Under the pieces are notes generated by a model. It searched no databases, was not told where the DNA came from, and saw nothing but the letters and a program-made list of their open reading frames with translations. The position numbers and the translations under genes were made by a program. From CAVRCA01 sp963719345 (GTDB taxonomy: Bacteria > Pseudomonadota > Alphaproteobacteria > Acetobacterales > Acetobacteraceae), in assembly GCA_963719345.1 (NCBI GenBank), contig CAVRCA010000001.1:1364001-1428000 (forward strand): a stretch of DNA of 64,000 nt, in the 5' to 3' direction. Shown here one piece after another: positions 1-9,446 of the stretch (its first letter is position 1; each line of letters opens with the position of its first letter).

Positions 1-128
1 AGGGCAAGCCGGTCATCATCGCCTACGCCCAGGACGGCAAGCCGCTGCCGGGCCTGCGCCTGGTGGTGCCGAACGACAAGCGGGCCGGCCGCAGCGTCAG
101 GGATCTTGCCGCCATCGAGGTGAAGTAG
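1..128 (+). CDS. C-terminal end of a molybdopterin-dependent oxidoreductase-like protein (partial)
   Basis: Only the last 41 codons lie in the window, read in frame from base 3 and ending with TAG at 126-128. The visible stretch has a glycine-rich turn followed by GLRLVVPNDKRAGRSVRDL and ends IEVK. This is how the sulfite-oxidase-like molybdopterin-binding fold usually ends, with an LVVP-(N/D)D strand, then RxVRDL and a final IEV strand. Function cannot be read from so little. The assignment is an inference from that C-terminal signature; the start, any signal peptide and the cofactor cysteine lie upstream of the window. Confidence 0.55.
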   Translation, partial: GKPVIIAYAQDGKPLPGLRLVVPNDKRAGRSVRDLAAIEVK

Positions 129-279
129 CGCCGGGTCCGGGTGCGTTCCTGCACATCTTTGGTCGGCGCAGGCCGACCATCCACGCCTCCGTCAAAGCAT
201 TACGCCTCGAGGCCGTGGATGCTCGGCCTTCGCCGAGCATGGGCGGGGGAAGGGCTGAGACGGATGCTTGGTCAAAATC
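129..279. terminator. Hairpin-rich gap between convergent genes
   Basis: The upstream partial gene and nrdA converge here. Two perfect inverted repeats are visible. One at 161-178 has a 7-bp stem (GGTCGGC/GCCGACC, loop GCAG). One at 219-240 has a 9-bp stem (ATGCTCGGC/GCCGAGCAT, loop CTTC). A 7-base pair (ATCCACG 179-185 with CGTGGAT 214-220) could join them. There is no clear U-tract, so bidirectional termination is inferred from position and stem strength. Confidence 0.35.
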
Positions 280-2163
280 CTACTGGCAGGCCAAGCACTC
301 CTCGTAATTGGTCGCCGCCGCAACGGCCGAGGCTGCGACCAGCGGCACCGACAGCGGCGCCGTCACGTCGTTGGCGATCGTGGCGAGCAGGTCGGCCGGG
401 CCGACCGCCTTCTCGCTCACCGCGTCGGCGCGCTGCAGCGACAGGCTGCGGCAGTAGTAGAGCGATTTTACTCCGCGCTTCCACGCCAGCAGATGGATCT
501 GGTGCAGGTCGCGCTTGTGGACGTTGGCGGGGAGAAAAATGTTCACCGACTGGCTCTGGCAGATGAACGGCGCGCGGTCGGCGGCGTGCTCCACCACCCA
601 GCGCTGGTCGAGCTCGAACGCCGTCTTGTAGACCGCCTTTTCCTGTTCCGTCAGGAAATCAAGATGCTGGACGCTGCCCTTGTTCAGCGTGATCGAGGAC
701 CAGGTCTCCTCGTTGTCCATCCCCTTCGCCGCCAGCAGAAGCGCCAGGTGCCGGTTGCGCACGGTGAAGCTGCCCGACAGCGTCTTCTGCAGGAAAACAT
801 TGGCGGCGATCGGCTCGATCCCCGGGCTCGAATTGCCGGCGATGATCGAGATCGAGGCGGTCGGCGCCACCGCCATCTTGTTGGAGAAGCGCTCGAAAAC
901 GCCGAAATCGGCGGCATCGGGGCAGGCGCCGCGCTCCTCGGCCAGCACGCGCGAGGCGTCGTCGGCCTGCGAACGGATATGGCGGAACATCCGTCGGTTC
1001 CACACCTTGGCGACGACGCTCTCGAACGGCACGTTCTGCGATTGCAGGAACGAGTGAAAGCCCATCACGCCGAGGCCGACCGAGCGCTCGCGCATCGCCG
1101 AGTAGCGCGCCCGCTCCATCCCATCCGGCGCGCGCTCGATGAAATCCTGCAGCACGTTGTCGAGGAAGCGCATGACGTCCTCGACGAAGGTCGGATGCTC
1201 CTGCCACTCGAACCAGCTCTCGAGGTTGAGCGAGGAGAGGCAGCAGACCGCCGTGCGCTCGTGGCCGTACTGGTCGCGCCCCGTCGGCAGCGTGATCTCG
1301 CTGCAGAGATTGGAGGTCCTGACCTCCAGGCCGGCCAGCTTCTGATGCTCCGGCAGCGCGCGGTTCACATGGTCGCTGAACACCAGGTACGGCTCGCCGG
1401 TCTCGATCCGGGCGAGCAGAATGCGAATCCACAGCGAGCGCGCCTGCACCGTGCGCACCACGCTGTCGTCCTTGGGCGAAACGAGCGCCCAGGGCTCGTC
1501 CGCCTCGACCGCGCGCATGAACGCATCCGAGACCAGGATGCCGTGATGGAGGTTCGGCGTCTTGCGGTTGGGGTCCCCGCCGGTCGGCCGGCGCAGCTCG
1601 ACGAACTCCTCGATCTCGGGATGCGAGACCGGCAGGTAGACGGCGGCCGAGCCGCGGCGCAGCGAGCCCTGCGAGATCGCCAGCGTCAGGCTGTCCATCA
1701 CCCGGATGAACGGGATGACGCCCGAGGTCTTGCCGTTCTGCCCGACCTTCTCGCCGATCGAGCGCAGATTGCCCCAGTAGCTGCCGATCCCCCCGCCCTT
1801 GGAGGCAAGCCAGACGTTCTCGTTCCACAGGCCGACGATGCCGTCGAGGCTGTCGGACGCCTCGTTGAGAAAGCAGGACACCGGCAGCCCGCGATTGGTG
1901 CCGCCGTTCGACAGCACCGGGGTCGCCGGCATGAACCAGAGGCGGCTGATGTAATCGTAGATGCGCTGCGCGTGGGCCTGGTCGTCGCCGTAATAGCTGG
2001 CCACCCGCGCGAACAGGTCCTGATAGCCCTCGCCGGGGAGCAGGTAGCGGTCGTTCAAGGTCGCGCGTCCGAAGTCGGTCAGCAGCGCATCCCGACGGCG
2101 GTCGACGTGTACCTGATGGCGGCCCTGCATCTGGACGGCATCAAGCATGGCGGTTTCGCTCAT
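280..2163 (-). CDS. nrdA: Ribonucleoside-diphosphate reductase, alpha (catalytic) subunit, class I
   Basis: Reduces ribonucleoside diphosphates to deoxy forms, with the radical supplied by an NrdB-type beta subunit. The 627-residue protein shows the class I alpha barrel: a redox cysteine in SCFLN (C97), the radical and active-site trio N285-L-C287-S-E289, a VCCLSSLN segment with the likely second barrel cysteine, and a C-terminal tail ending CLACQ that would carry the re-reducing cysteine pair. It begins almost directly with the barrel domain and has no N-terminal ATP-cone of about 90 residues, so overall activity control by dATP at that site is not expected. No beta subunit gene is adjacent. 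The start ATG at 2163 follows a long untranslated region with a possible NrdR site. Confidence 0.95.
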   Translation of the reverse strand: MSETAMLDAVQMQGRHQVHVDRRRDALLTDFGRATLNDRYLLPGEGYQDLFARVASYYGDDQAHAQRIYDYISRLWFMPATPVLSNGGTNRGLPVSCFLNEASDSLDGIVGLWNENVWLASKGGGIGSYWGNLRSIGEKVGQNGKTSGVIPFIRVMDSLTLAISQGSLRRGSAAVYLPVSHPEIEEFVELRRPTGGDPNRKTPNLHHGILVSDAFMRAVEADEPWALVSPKDDSVVRTVQARSLWIRILLARIETGEPYLVFSDHVNRALPEHQKLAGLEVRTSNLCSEITLPTGRDQYGHERTAVCCLSSLNLESWFEWQEHPTFVEDVMRFLDNVLQDFIERAPDGMERARYSAMRERSVGLGVMGFHSFLQSQNVPFESVVAKVWNRRMFRHIRSQADDASRVLAEERGACPDAADFGVFERFSNKMAVAPTASISIIAGNSSPGIEPIAANVFLQKTLSGSFTVRNRHLALLLAAKGMDNEETWSSITLNKGSVQHLDFLTEQEKAVYKTAFELDQRWVVEHAADRAPFICQSQSVNIFLPANVHKRDLHQIHLLAWKRGVKSLYYCRSLSLQRADAVSEKAVGPADLLATIANDVTAPLSVPLVAASAVAAATNYEECLACQ

Positions 2164-2292
2164 CTGACTTCCTTACGTTCGGCAGGCACTTCCTGATCGA
2201 GCCGGCTCCGGTCGGGCCGGAGACGAGACGGGATTGCACACGGAGGTCGCGATTTGAGTGATCCCAAAGCCGCCCCGCCTCGCGATAAGGTC

Positions 2293-2308
2293 ATACAAGA
2301 TATGGTGC
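2293..2308. promoter_or_regulatory. Candidate NrdR box upstream of nrdA
   Basis: The 16 bases at 2293-2308 (centre ACAAGATATGGTG) match the palindromic NrdR consensus acaCwAtATaTwGtgt at about 12 of 16 positions and lie 130 bp upstream of the nrdA start. NrdR boxes normally come in pairs about 31 bp apart; I found no good second copy, which lowers confidence. Confidence 0.3.
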
Positions 2309-2404
2309 ACACCAGACCAAAATCGCCGTCATTTGGTTGTGACCAGGCGGTTTGAGCCCATTGTGGCAGCTTCGCCACCCCTGAACAAACCAGGAATCTA
2401 CGCT

Positions 2405-2542
2405 CTATGAATCGAGTCGGAGCCGACTCGACAGGAGTTCGCCCTGGCTCTCCAGAAGCGGGTAGGCGGCCGCTGCGACCAGGTAGCCGTTCACACGGCT
2501 GATCTCGCGCAACAGGTCGAGCAGGGTCCAAGCAGCGTTCAT
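2405..2542 (-). CDS. Possible 45-residue protein upstream of nrdA (hypothetical)
   Basis: In the 493-base stretch between nrdA and the histidine kinase (2164-2656) the only open frame that looks coding runs from ATG at 2542 to TAG at 2405. It begins MNAAWTLLDLLREISRVNGY and continues as an amphipathic, leucine-rich helix-like peptide ending RLRLDS. A GGAGG lies about 11 bases upstream. No family is recognised. It could be a short coiled-coil protein or chance; the rest of the stretch holds only the candidate NrdR site. Confidence 0.3.
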   Translation of the reverse strand: MNAAWTLLDLLREISRVNGYLVAAAAYPLLESQGELLSSRLRLDS

Positions 2543-2634
2543 CGATGTCGCAGCCTCCACGCCCGGGCCTGCGGCTGTCGGTCGTGTGTGGTCGGCCGGG
2601 CGGCCGCCTAGCCTATGCCGCTTCCGCGCCGGCC

Positions 2635-2673
2635 GGGGTCATGTCTCGGAGAGGGGTCATGTCTTCTCGGAGA
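2635..2673. repeat. Short tandem duplication at the 3' end of the histidine kinase gene
   Basis: GGGGTCATGTCTCGGAGA (2635-2652) is followed at once by GGGGTCATGTCTTCTCGGAGA (2653-2673), which contains the kinase stop codon. The copies differ only by a TCT insertion. This is a slippage-type duplication just past the stop. Confidence 0.6.
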
Positions 2674-5600
2674 GAAAGCCCGCCTCGACGCGCGTCCGGC
2701 GAGGATTTTCGTCGCGGTCACGCCGGGTCAGGGTCGCCGTGATCGCAGCGTCGAGTTCCTCCAGCCGGTACGGCTTGGGCAGGAGCGCGATGCGCTCGGC
2801 CTCGGCGTCCCGCTTGGCCGACGCCGCGTAGCCGCTGGTGAGCAGGACCGGCAGGCCAGGACGGCGGCGGCGTGCTTCGCGGGCAAGATCCACCCCGTTC
2901 ATCGGACCCGGCATCATGACGTCGGAGAACACGAGGTCGACCCCACGGCCATTCGCCAACGCCCCGAGCGCCGCGACCGGATTGCTCGTGCGGGTCACCT
3001 CGTAGCCGAGCTGGTCCACCATGTCGGCGACCAGGGCGGCAACCTCCTCGTCGTCTTCGACCAGCAGGACGTGACCCCGCGAGCGGGTGCGCGGCTCCGG
3101 CGCGAGGACGGTGACCGGGTGCTTGGTATCCTGCGGCACCTTGTGCGAGCGCGGCAGCAGCAGGGTGATCGTGGTGCCGCGCCCCGGTTCGCTCACGATC
3201 CGCACGCCGCCGCCGGATTGCTGCGCAAAGCCATGCACTTGAGCGAGCCCAAGCCCGGAGCCCTTGCCGACGTCCTTGGTGGTGAAGAACGGCTCGAACA
3301 CCCGGGTCAGCACTTCGGGCGACATGCCGGTTCCGGGATCGATCACCGACAGACGCACGAAATCCCCCTGCAACTCGCCATCCTGCAGCGCGGGGGCGTT
3401 CTCGGCGCGGATCGTGACGGTGCCGCCGTCCGGCATGGCGTCGCGCGCGTTGACACAGAGATTGAGCAGGACGAGTTCGAGTTCGGGGGCATCGACCTCG
3501 ATGGGCCACAAACCCGCCGCGAACTGGGTGTCGACGTAGACGTCGGCGCGCAAGCTGCGATCCAGCAGCTCGCGCATCTCGCCGATATGCCGGCGCAGGT
3601 CGATCGGCTCGGGCTTGAGCGCCTGACGGCGCGAGAAGGCGAGCAACTGGCGGGTCAGCCGGGCGGCGCGCTCGACGGCTTGGCGCATCCGATCGAACAC
3701 CCGCTCGCGGCGCAGACCGTCGGGATGGCGCGTCAGCATGTCGAGCCCACCCGAGATCACCATCAGCAGGTTGTTGAAGTCGTGCGCGACGCCGCCGGTG
3801 AGCTGGCCGATGGCCTCGATCTTCTGGGTGCGGCGCAGACGCTCCTCACGCTCCTTCTCGCGGGTCACGTCGCGCCCCACCGCATAGAACGCGTCGGACT
3901 CGGCCACCGCCGTCCAGGAGATCCACCGGTAGCTGCCGTCCGCGCAGCGCAGCCGGTGCTCCGAATGCTCGATGCTGCGGCCGCTGCGCAGCGCGTCCAT
4001 CATCGCCTCGGTCCCGACCCGATCCTCCGGATGGACCAGATCGGCGAATGGACGCTGGAGCATGTCCTGGGTGGAATGACCGAAGATGCGGGCCCAGGCC
4101 GGATTGACCAACCTGAGGGAGCCGTCCCGGTTGACGATCGCAAACAGGTCCTGGCTCAGTTCCCAGACCCGGTTGCGCTCGCGGGTTCGCTCGTCGACCC
4201 GCTGCTCCAGGGTCTCGTTCAGCTCACGCAGGCGGCTTTCGCGTTCGCGCAGCGCTTCCTCATTCCGCCGTCGCTCGGTGATGTCCTCGGCCAGCCCCAC
4301 CGACCGGCGGCGGGCCCCCGCGTCCTGGCGCACCGCGAACGCCCGATGACTGATCCAGCGCTCGGCGCCATCCGGTCGCCGGATGCGGTACTCCACCGAG
4401 ACCGCTTCGTGCCGCGTCTGCCTCTCCTGTTCCGCCACGACCACCGGCCGGTCGTCGGGATGGATCGTCTCCAGGAACCGGTTGAGATCCGACATCAAGT
4501 CGGAGACCGGGCGTCCCCAGATCCGCTCGTACGCCGGGCTGACGTAGAGCAGGCGCCGCGCGTCGAGGTCGATGACGTAGAACACCTGGTCCACCGTCTC
4601 GGCGAGTTGGCGGAACCGCTCGTCGCTCTCGGCCAGCGCGACGGCCGAGCGCCGCCGCTCGGTCTCGTCGCGGGCGATCCGGATGAAACCCTGTTCGCGC
4701 CCCTGCGAGTTCGCGCGGCAGCGGCCGCACCGAGCCGCTCATGAACACCGGCCGACCGTCCGACCGCAGATGCCACCGTTCATTCCTGGCTGCACCCTGC
4801 TCACGGGCCGCCCGCATCTCCCGGTCGGGCTCGCCGGCCAGGCGATCCTCGGGTGTGAAGATGATGTCGACGTCGCGGCCGATGGCCTCCTCGGCTGAAA
4901 AGCCAAAGATGTCGGCCGCGCCGGCGGACCAGCTCGTGATCCGCCGCCCCGGGTCCGTGGTGAGGATCGCGTAGTCGGCCGCGCTGTCGAGGATCAGGCG
5001 CAACCGCTCGTCGCGCTCGGTCAGCGCCCCCGCGGCAACCCGCTCGTCGTCGATGTCCTCCGTCGTGCCGTACCAGCGCGCAATGGCGCCTGCCGCGTCG
5101 CGCCTCGGGTAGGCACGCGAATGCATCCAGCGATACGAACCGTCGCGCATGCGAACCCGGTGCTCGACGTCTGTACGGCTCGCCGGTCGACACCGCGCGG
5201 GTCCACGCCCGCAACGTCCGGGCGAGGTCATCCGGATGCAGGACCTCGCTCCAGGTCGCGCCCAACCCGCTGGTGCCGGTCCATTCGGTCCAGCGCGGCC
5301 CGACATGGTCGAACCCTCCGTCCGAAGCCGCCGTCCAGACCGTCTGAGGCGACAGCTCGACCGCGTGGCGGTAATTGTCCTCGCTCTCGCGCAACGCCGC
5401 TTCGGCGCGCCTGGCCTCGGTCACATCGCGGTAGAACATCGCCACGCCGTCGCCGGACGGGTAGGCGCGGACCTCGAGCCAGACGTCGCGAAAGTCGGAG
5501 AGATAGCGATAGGTCACCTCATCCGAGATGCGCTCCGACATCACCCGTTGCAGCAGAGGCCAGATCGGCCGAGATCTGGCTTCCGGCCAGAGCTCCAGGA

Positions 5601-6249
5601 ACGGGCGACCCTCGATCTCCTCGCGGCTTCGCCCGTCGATCCGCAGACCCTCGGGGTTGATCCGCCTGATGCGGAACTCCCGGTCGAGCAGGAGAATGCC
5701 CTCGCCCATGCCCTCGAGCACGCGCTGTGCATCGGCCTCGCTCTCCCGCACCCGTCGCTCGGCGACCCGTTGAGCCGTGGTCTCGAATGCGGTGTTCAGG
5801 ACGCCGACAACCCGCCCGCTCTCGTCCCGGATCGGACTGAAGCCGAAGCTGAAGATGGCTTCCTCGCGGCAGCCGCCACGTTCGAGGATGAACCGCGCGT
5901 TCTCGACCAGGCAGCTCTCGCCGGCGAAGGCCGCGACGGCGAGTGGCCCGATGGTCTCCCAGATCTCCGCCCAGACCTCCCTGAAGGGCCGGCCGAGCGC
6001 TTCCGGCTTGTCACCCAGGATGGGTCGGTAGGCATCGTTGTAGATCGTCGCGAGGTCGGGGCCGCACAGGACCGCCGTCGGGAAACTGGTCTCGAGCGCC
6101 GTGCCGATAACCGCGCGCATCGATTGCGGCCAGGTCCCGCTCGACCCAAGCGGGGTCGCCGCCCAGCCGAACGCACGGACCCGCGCTCCCGCCTCGCCGC
6201 CCCCCGCAGCGAACAGGGCGCTTGGCAGCGAAGCCTCGCGGTTGTTCAA
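2657..6249 (-). CDS. PAS-domain hybrid sensor histidine kinase with C-terminal receiver (frame-disrupted twice)
   Basis: One gene of about 1,197 codons read in three frames: 6249 to about 5172, about 5172 to 4717, and about 4717 to 2657. The N-terminal part (start TTG at 6249) has a GAF/PAS-like input domain and further PAS/PAC repeats; the middle part continues at DVEHRVRMRDGSYRWMHSRA; the last part has two more PAS units, an HWE-free HisKA with GGVAHDFNNLL, an ATPase domain with FFTTK and GKGSGLGLAQVHGF, and a receiver with acidic pair VEDDEE, phospho-acceptor D in SDVMMPG and lysine in LPKPY. About five PAS units and no membrane helix suggest a cytosolic sensor of light, redox or a small ligand. 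Each break is cured by removing one base (an A near 5172, a C near 4717). No response regulator gene is adjacent. Confidence 0.85.
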
Positions 6250-6431
6250 GGCAGCACCAGAACACCAATCCCGTTCAGTGATCTCTTAGTGTCTTTTGTG
6301 TTGAGACACCACCACTCCGTGCATCACGGGATACTTTCACAATCACCTACGGGGTCGATGTCGCCGCACGGCCCTTCCCGGGAGGGATGGCTTCATCTCG
6401 GAGGGCCGCCACCGTCGTGCATGCCGGGATG
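6250..6431. promoter_or_regulatory. Gap between bicupin stop and histidine kinase start
   Basis: 182 bases with the lowest GC of this part of the window near 6280-6345, a likely promoter for the minus-strand kinase. Weak inverted repeats occur: CCGTG-cat-CACGG around 6330, and GGCCCT/AGGGCC around 6370-6405, the latter a plausible terminator for the bicupin gene. No ribosome-binding site is obvious before the TTG at 6249. Confidence 0.3.
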
Positions 6432-7196
6432 CTACTTCGCCGCCTGAAGTGCCTCGGTCGGCGCGTCGACCACCTTGGTCTCGAACTCCCCGGGGGCCAC
6501 CACCTCCAGGATCACCACGTCGTCGCTGTGCGCCACCTCGGCGTGACGGATCATTGGCGGCTGATAGACCATCGAGTCCTTCTCCAGCCGCACCTTGCCG
6601 ATATCCTCGTAGACGAACTCCACCCAGCCGGCGGGGACGTAGACGAACTGGAAGCCGAGATCGTGCGTGTGCCACTGGCCGTGCGGATGCTTGCCGGGCA
6701 GCACCTTGACCCCGTGCGCCACGAGGGCGCCCCCGGTCGCCTCCTTCACCCCGAAATCGCGGTAGAGGAAGTAATCGCGCAGCCCCGCCTCGTAGTCGGC
6801 GTCACGCGCGTGCTGCACCACGGCGCGCGGCCGGCCGTCGCCGCCCATCGGATTGGCGGTCGTCAGGCTGAGGATCTCCAGCCCGTCGCCGCAGCCGAGC
6901 TCGCGATGGCGCGGGCCGTTGAACGAATAGATCACGCTGCCCGGCCCGACATGCTGCAAGCCGATGTCCTCGAACTCCACGTCGAGCCAGCCCTGCAACA
7001 CGTAGGTCAGGGAGAAGGCGTGGTCGTGCCGGTGCCATGCTTCGTCGCGCGGCGCCTCCGGATCGACCCGGATGACCCTGGCGGTGAACTCGCCACCGGT
7101 GACACCGGCGATGCCGAGGTCGCGGTAAAGAAAGCCGGGCGCCTGCCCAGGCTGGAACTCGCTGTCGTTCGCATGACGGACATAGGTGCGCGGCAT
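6432..7196 (-). CDS. Bicupin (double cupin-domain) protein
   Basis: 254 residues from ATG at 7196, which is preceded by GGAGGAAGAGGCC; an upstream in-frame start at 7253 lacks a ribosome site. Two cupin halves are visible. The first has HRHDHAFSLTYVLQG and a later PRH motif. The second has GQWHTHDLGFQFVYV and IRHAEV. The histidine pairs (HxH) are the usual metal ligands of small-molecule-binding or dioxygenase cupins. The two halves share the pattern FLYRDLG/FLYRDFG, so the gene arose by internal duplication. The substrate is unknown. It lies downstream of prfC by 102 bases and may have its own promoter. Confidence 0.8.
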   Translation of the reverse strand: MPRTYVRHANDSEFQPGQAPGFLYRDLGIAGVTGGEFTARVIRVDPEAPRDEAWHRHDHAFSLTYVLQGWLDVEFEDIGLQHVGPGSVIYSFNGPRHRELGCGDGLEILSLTTANPMGGDGRPRAVVQHARDADYEAGLRDYFLYRDFGVKEATGGALVAHGVKVLPGKHPHGQWHTHDLGFQFVYVPAGWVEFVYEDIGKVRLEKDSMVYQPPMIRHAEVAHSDDVVILEVVAPGEFETKVVDAPTEALQAAK

Positions 7197-7298
7197 GGCC
7201 TCTTCCTCCCTCGCCTGGGCCGGAGAATACGGCGGTTCCCGCGGTCGAGCCAAGAAGGGCCAATCCTCGAAACGCTCCTTGCCGGAGACAGCGAGAAC

Positions 7299-8845
7299 TC
7301 AGGCGGCGACGCGTTCGGCGCGATGATCCTTGATGTCGCGGAACACCAAGGCCGGGTTCAGCTCCCCCGCGCGGCGCATCATGAACGCGGACGTCGCCAA
7401 AAACACCGGATCGCCGTCGACGTCGTCGGCCATCGCGTTGCGGTTCTCGGCGATGAAGCGGGTCAGCGCCGCGCGATCCTCGCTCGACACCCAGCGCGCC
7501 AGCGCGAACGGCGGCGGCTCGAAGCCGATCTTCACGCCGTATTCGGCCGCCAGGCGCGCCTGCAGCACGTCGAGCTGCAAGGTGCCGACCACGCCGACCA
7601 GCGGCGGCGCGCCGTCCTGCGGCCGGAACAGCTGCACCACGCCCTCCTCGGCAAGCTCGGAAAGCGCCTGGCGCAGCTTCTTCGCCTTCATCGCGTCGTC
7701 GAGCCGCACCCGGCGCAGGATTTCCGGGGCGAAATAGGGGCACGCCGACGAAACTCACATCCTCGCCCTCGGTCAACGTGTCGCCGATGCGCAGCGTGCC
7801 GTGGTTGGGGATGCCGACCACGTCGCCGGCGAACGCCTCTTCGGCCAGCTCGCGCTCGCGGGCGAAGAAGAACTGCGGCGCGTGCAGCGGGATGAGTTTT
7901 CCCGTCCGCACCTGGCGCAAGCGCATCCCGCGCGTGAGGCGCCCGGAGCAGACGCGGGCGAAGGCGATGCGGTCGCGGTGGTTGGGGTCCATGTTCGCCT
8001 GGATCTTGAACACCAGCGCGGTCAGGCCGGGCTCGGTCGCTTCCACCACCCGCGTATCGGCCGGCTGCGCGCGTGGACGCGGGCCGAACTCGGCGAGCGC
8101 GTCGAGCAGGTCCAGAACGCCGATCTCGCGGATGGCGCTGCCGAAAAAGACCGGCGTGAGGTGGCCGGCGGCGAACGGCTCGACCTCGAACCCGGGCAGC
8201 GCCGCGCGCACCAGGTCGACCTCCTCGCCGAGCGCCTGCATGCGCGGATCGGACTGCGACAGTTTTTGCGTAAGCCGATAGTCGCGGCGTGCGCAGGTCG
8301 TAGGTGCCGACGAACTCCGACGCGCGGCCGACGGGCCACGTCACCGGCGCGGTGTCGAGGGCCAGGGTGGAAGAAACCTCGTCGAGCAGCTCGAACGGAT
8401 CGCGCGCCTCGCGGTCCATCTTGTTGATGAACGTCAGGATCGGGATGTCGCGCAGCCGGCAGATCTCGAACAATTTGCGCGTGCGCGCCTCGATGCCCTT
8501 CGCCGCGTCGATCACCATCACCGCCGAATCGACGGCGGTCAGCGTGCGGTATGTGTCCTCGGAGAAATCCTCGTGGCCGGGCGTGTCGAGCAGGTTGAAG
8601 ACGCAGCCGGCGTGCTCGAACGTCATCACCGAGGTGACGACCGAGATGCCGCGTTCGCGCTCGATGCCCATCCAGTCCGACCGGGTGCGCCGCCGCTCGC
8701 CCTTGGCGCGGACGTTGCCGGCGAGCTGGATCGCGCCGCCCGCGCGCAGCAGCCGCTCGGTGAGCGTGGTCTTGCCCGCGTCGGGATGGGAGATGATCGC
8801 AAAGGTGCGGCGGCGGGCGATCTCCGCCGCGGGGTCGGTGTTCAT
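7299..8845 (-). CDS. prfC: Peptide chain release factor 3 (frame-disrupted twice)
   Basis: RF3 is the GTPase that recycles RF1/RF2 from the ribosome after peptide release. About 515 codons from ATG at 8845. The N-terminal part has the G1 motif SHPDAGKTT, the RF3-type switch region RERGISVVTSVM, DTPGHEDFSEDTYR and G4 NKMDREARDP. The chain continues in a second frame at RLTQKLSQSDPRMQALGEEV, and in a third at RRVRLDDAMKAKKLRQALSE, ending AERVAA. One extra base near 8289 and one extra base in the CCCC/GGGG run at 7737-7740 restore a single full-length protein, so sequence error is more likely than decay. Confidence 0.92.
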
Positions 8846-8858
8846 GGGGGTCCGATAA

Positions 8859-9116
8859 CTAGAGCCAGTGAAAGCCGTGCGCCATCACGCCCAGCAGGCC
8901 GGCGAACCCGCCGAGCATGATGCCGAGCAGCCAGCGGAAGTCGGAGCGCTGGTCGGCCGCAACCGCGTCGATGCGACGCTCCAACCTTTCGATCGAGCGC
9001 TCCAACCGCTCCAGCGTGGCGGCGGTGGTCTGGGCGATGTGCTCGAGCACGGCGACCCGGGCTTCCATGCCAGGAGGTTGGGGACGCGAGCCGCCGGGTT
9101 CAACCTGATCCGCCAT
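8859..9116 (-). CDS. Small coiled-coil membrane protein, copy 1
   Basis: 85 residues. Residues about 17-55 form a heptad-rich coiled coil (EARVAVLEHIAQTTAATLER, then repeated LERRI). The C-terminus is one membrane helix, LLGIMLGGFAGLLGVMA, ending HGFHWL. The layout (coiled coil then one TM helix) is like the XhlA/haemolysin-associated small proteins, but I cannot prove that kinship. It stands 21 bases downstream of a near-identical paralogue, so the two are probably co-transcribed. It lies between prfC and rpsD. Confidence 0.65.
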   Translation of the reverse strand: MADQVEPGGSRPQPPGMEARVAVLEHIAQTTAATLERLERSIERLERRIDAVAADQRSDFRWLLGIMLGGFAGLLGVMAHGFHWL

Positions 9117-9137
9117 GGCGACTCGTGATGACGTGTG

Positions 9138-9428
9138 TCAGAGCCAGTGGAAACCGTGCGCCATCACGCCCAGCAACCCGGCAAATCCGCCGAGCATGAT
9201 GCCGAGCAGCCAGCGGAAGTCGGAGCGCATGTCGTGCCGCAGGTCGCGGATTTCGCCGCGATACTCGGCCTGCATCGTATCCAGCCGACGCTCTAACCGC
9301 TCGATCGAGCGCTCCAGCCGCTCCAGCGTGGCGGTGGTGGTCTGGGCGATGTGCTCGAGCACGGCGACCCGGGCTTCCATCCCAGAATGGTAGGGGGACG
9401 GCCCGCCCGATTCAACTTGATCCGGCAC
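9138..9428 (-). CDS. Small coiled-coil membrane protein, copy 2
   Basis: 96 residues, a tandem paralogue of the gene at 8859-9116. The N-terminal coiled coil EARVAVLEHIAQTT(T)ATLER and the last 30 residues, from RSDFRWLLGIMLGGFAG onward, are the same in both copies. The difference is an 11-12 residue middle segment (EYRGEIRDLRHDM) present here and absent from copy 1, so the coil differs by about one and a half heptads. Similarity extends to the DNA, which points to a recent tandem duplication. Function unknown; a membrane-anchored oligomer is likely. Confidence 0.65.
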   Translation of the reverse strand: MPDQVESGGPSPYHSGMEARVAVLEHIAQTTTATLERLERSIERLERRLDTMQAEYRGEIRDLRHDMRSDFRWLLGIMLGGFAGLLGVMAHGFHWL

Positions 9429-9446
9429 GGGGGCAAGCCCCGTTGG

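Noticed and set aside
268..2196. Long open frame on the plus strand opposite nrdA
   Set aside because: Antisense shadow of a conserved gene in GC-rich DNA; its translation is Arg/His/Ala-rich and has no recognisable domain. The same holds for long frames opposite the kinase, rpsD, cysS, the helicase and others.
2160..2531. 123-codon minus-strand frame upstream of nrdA
   Set aside because: Composition is Pro/Arg/Ser-rich noise and it overlaps the nrdA start and the candidate NrdR site; the shorter frame at 2405-2542 is a better candidate.
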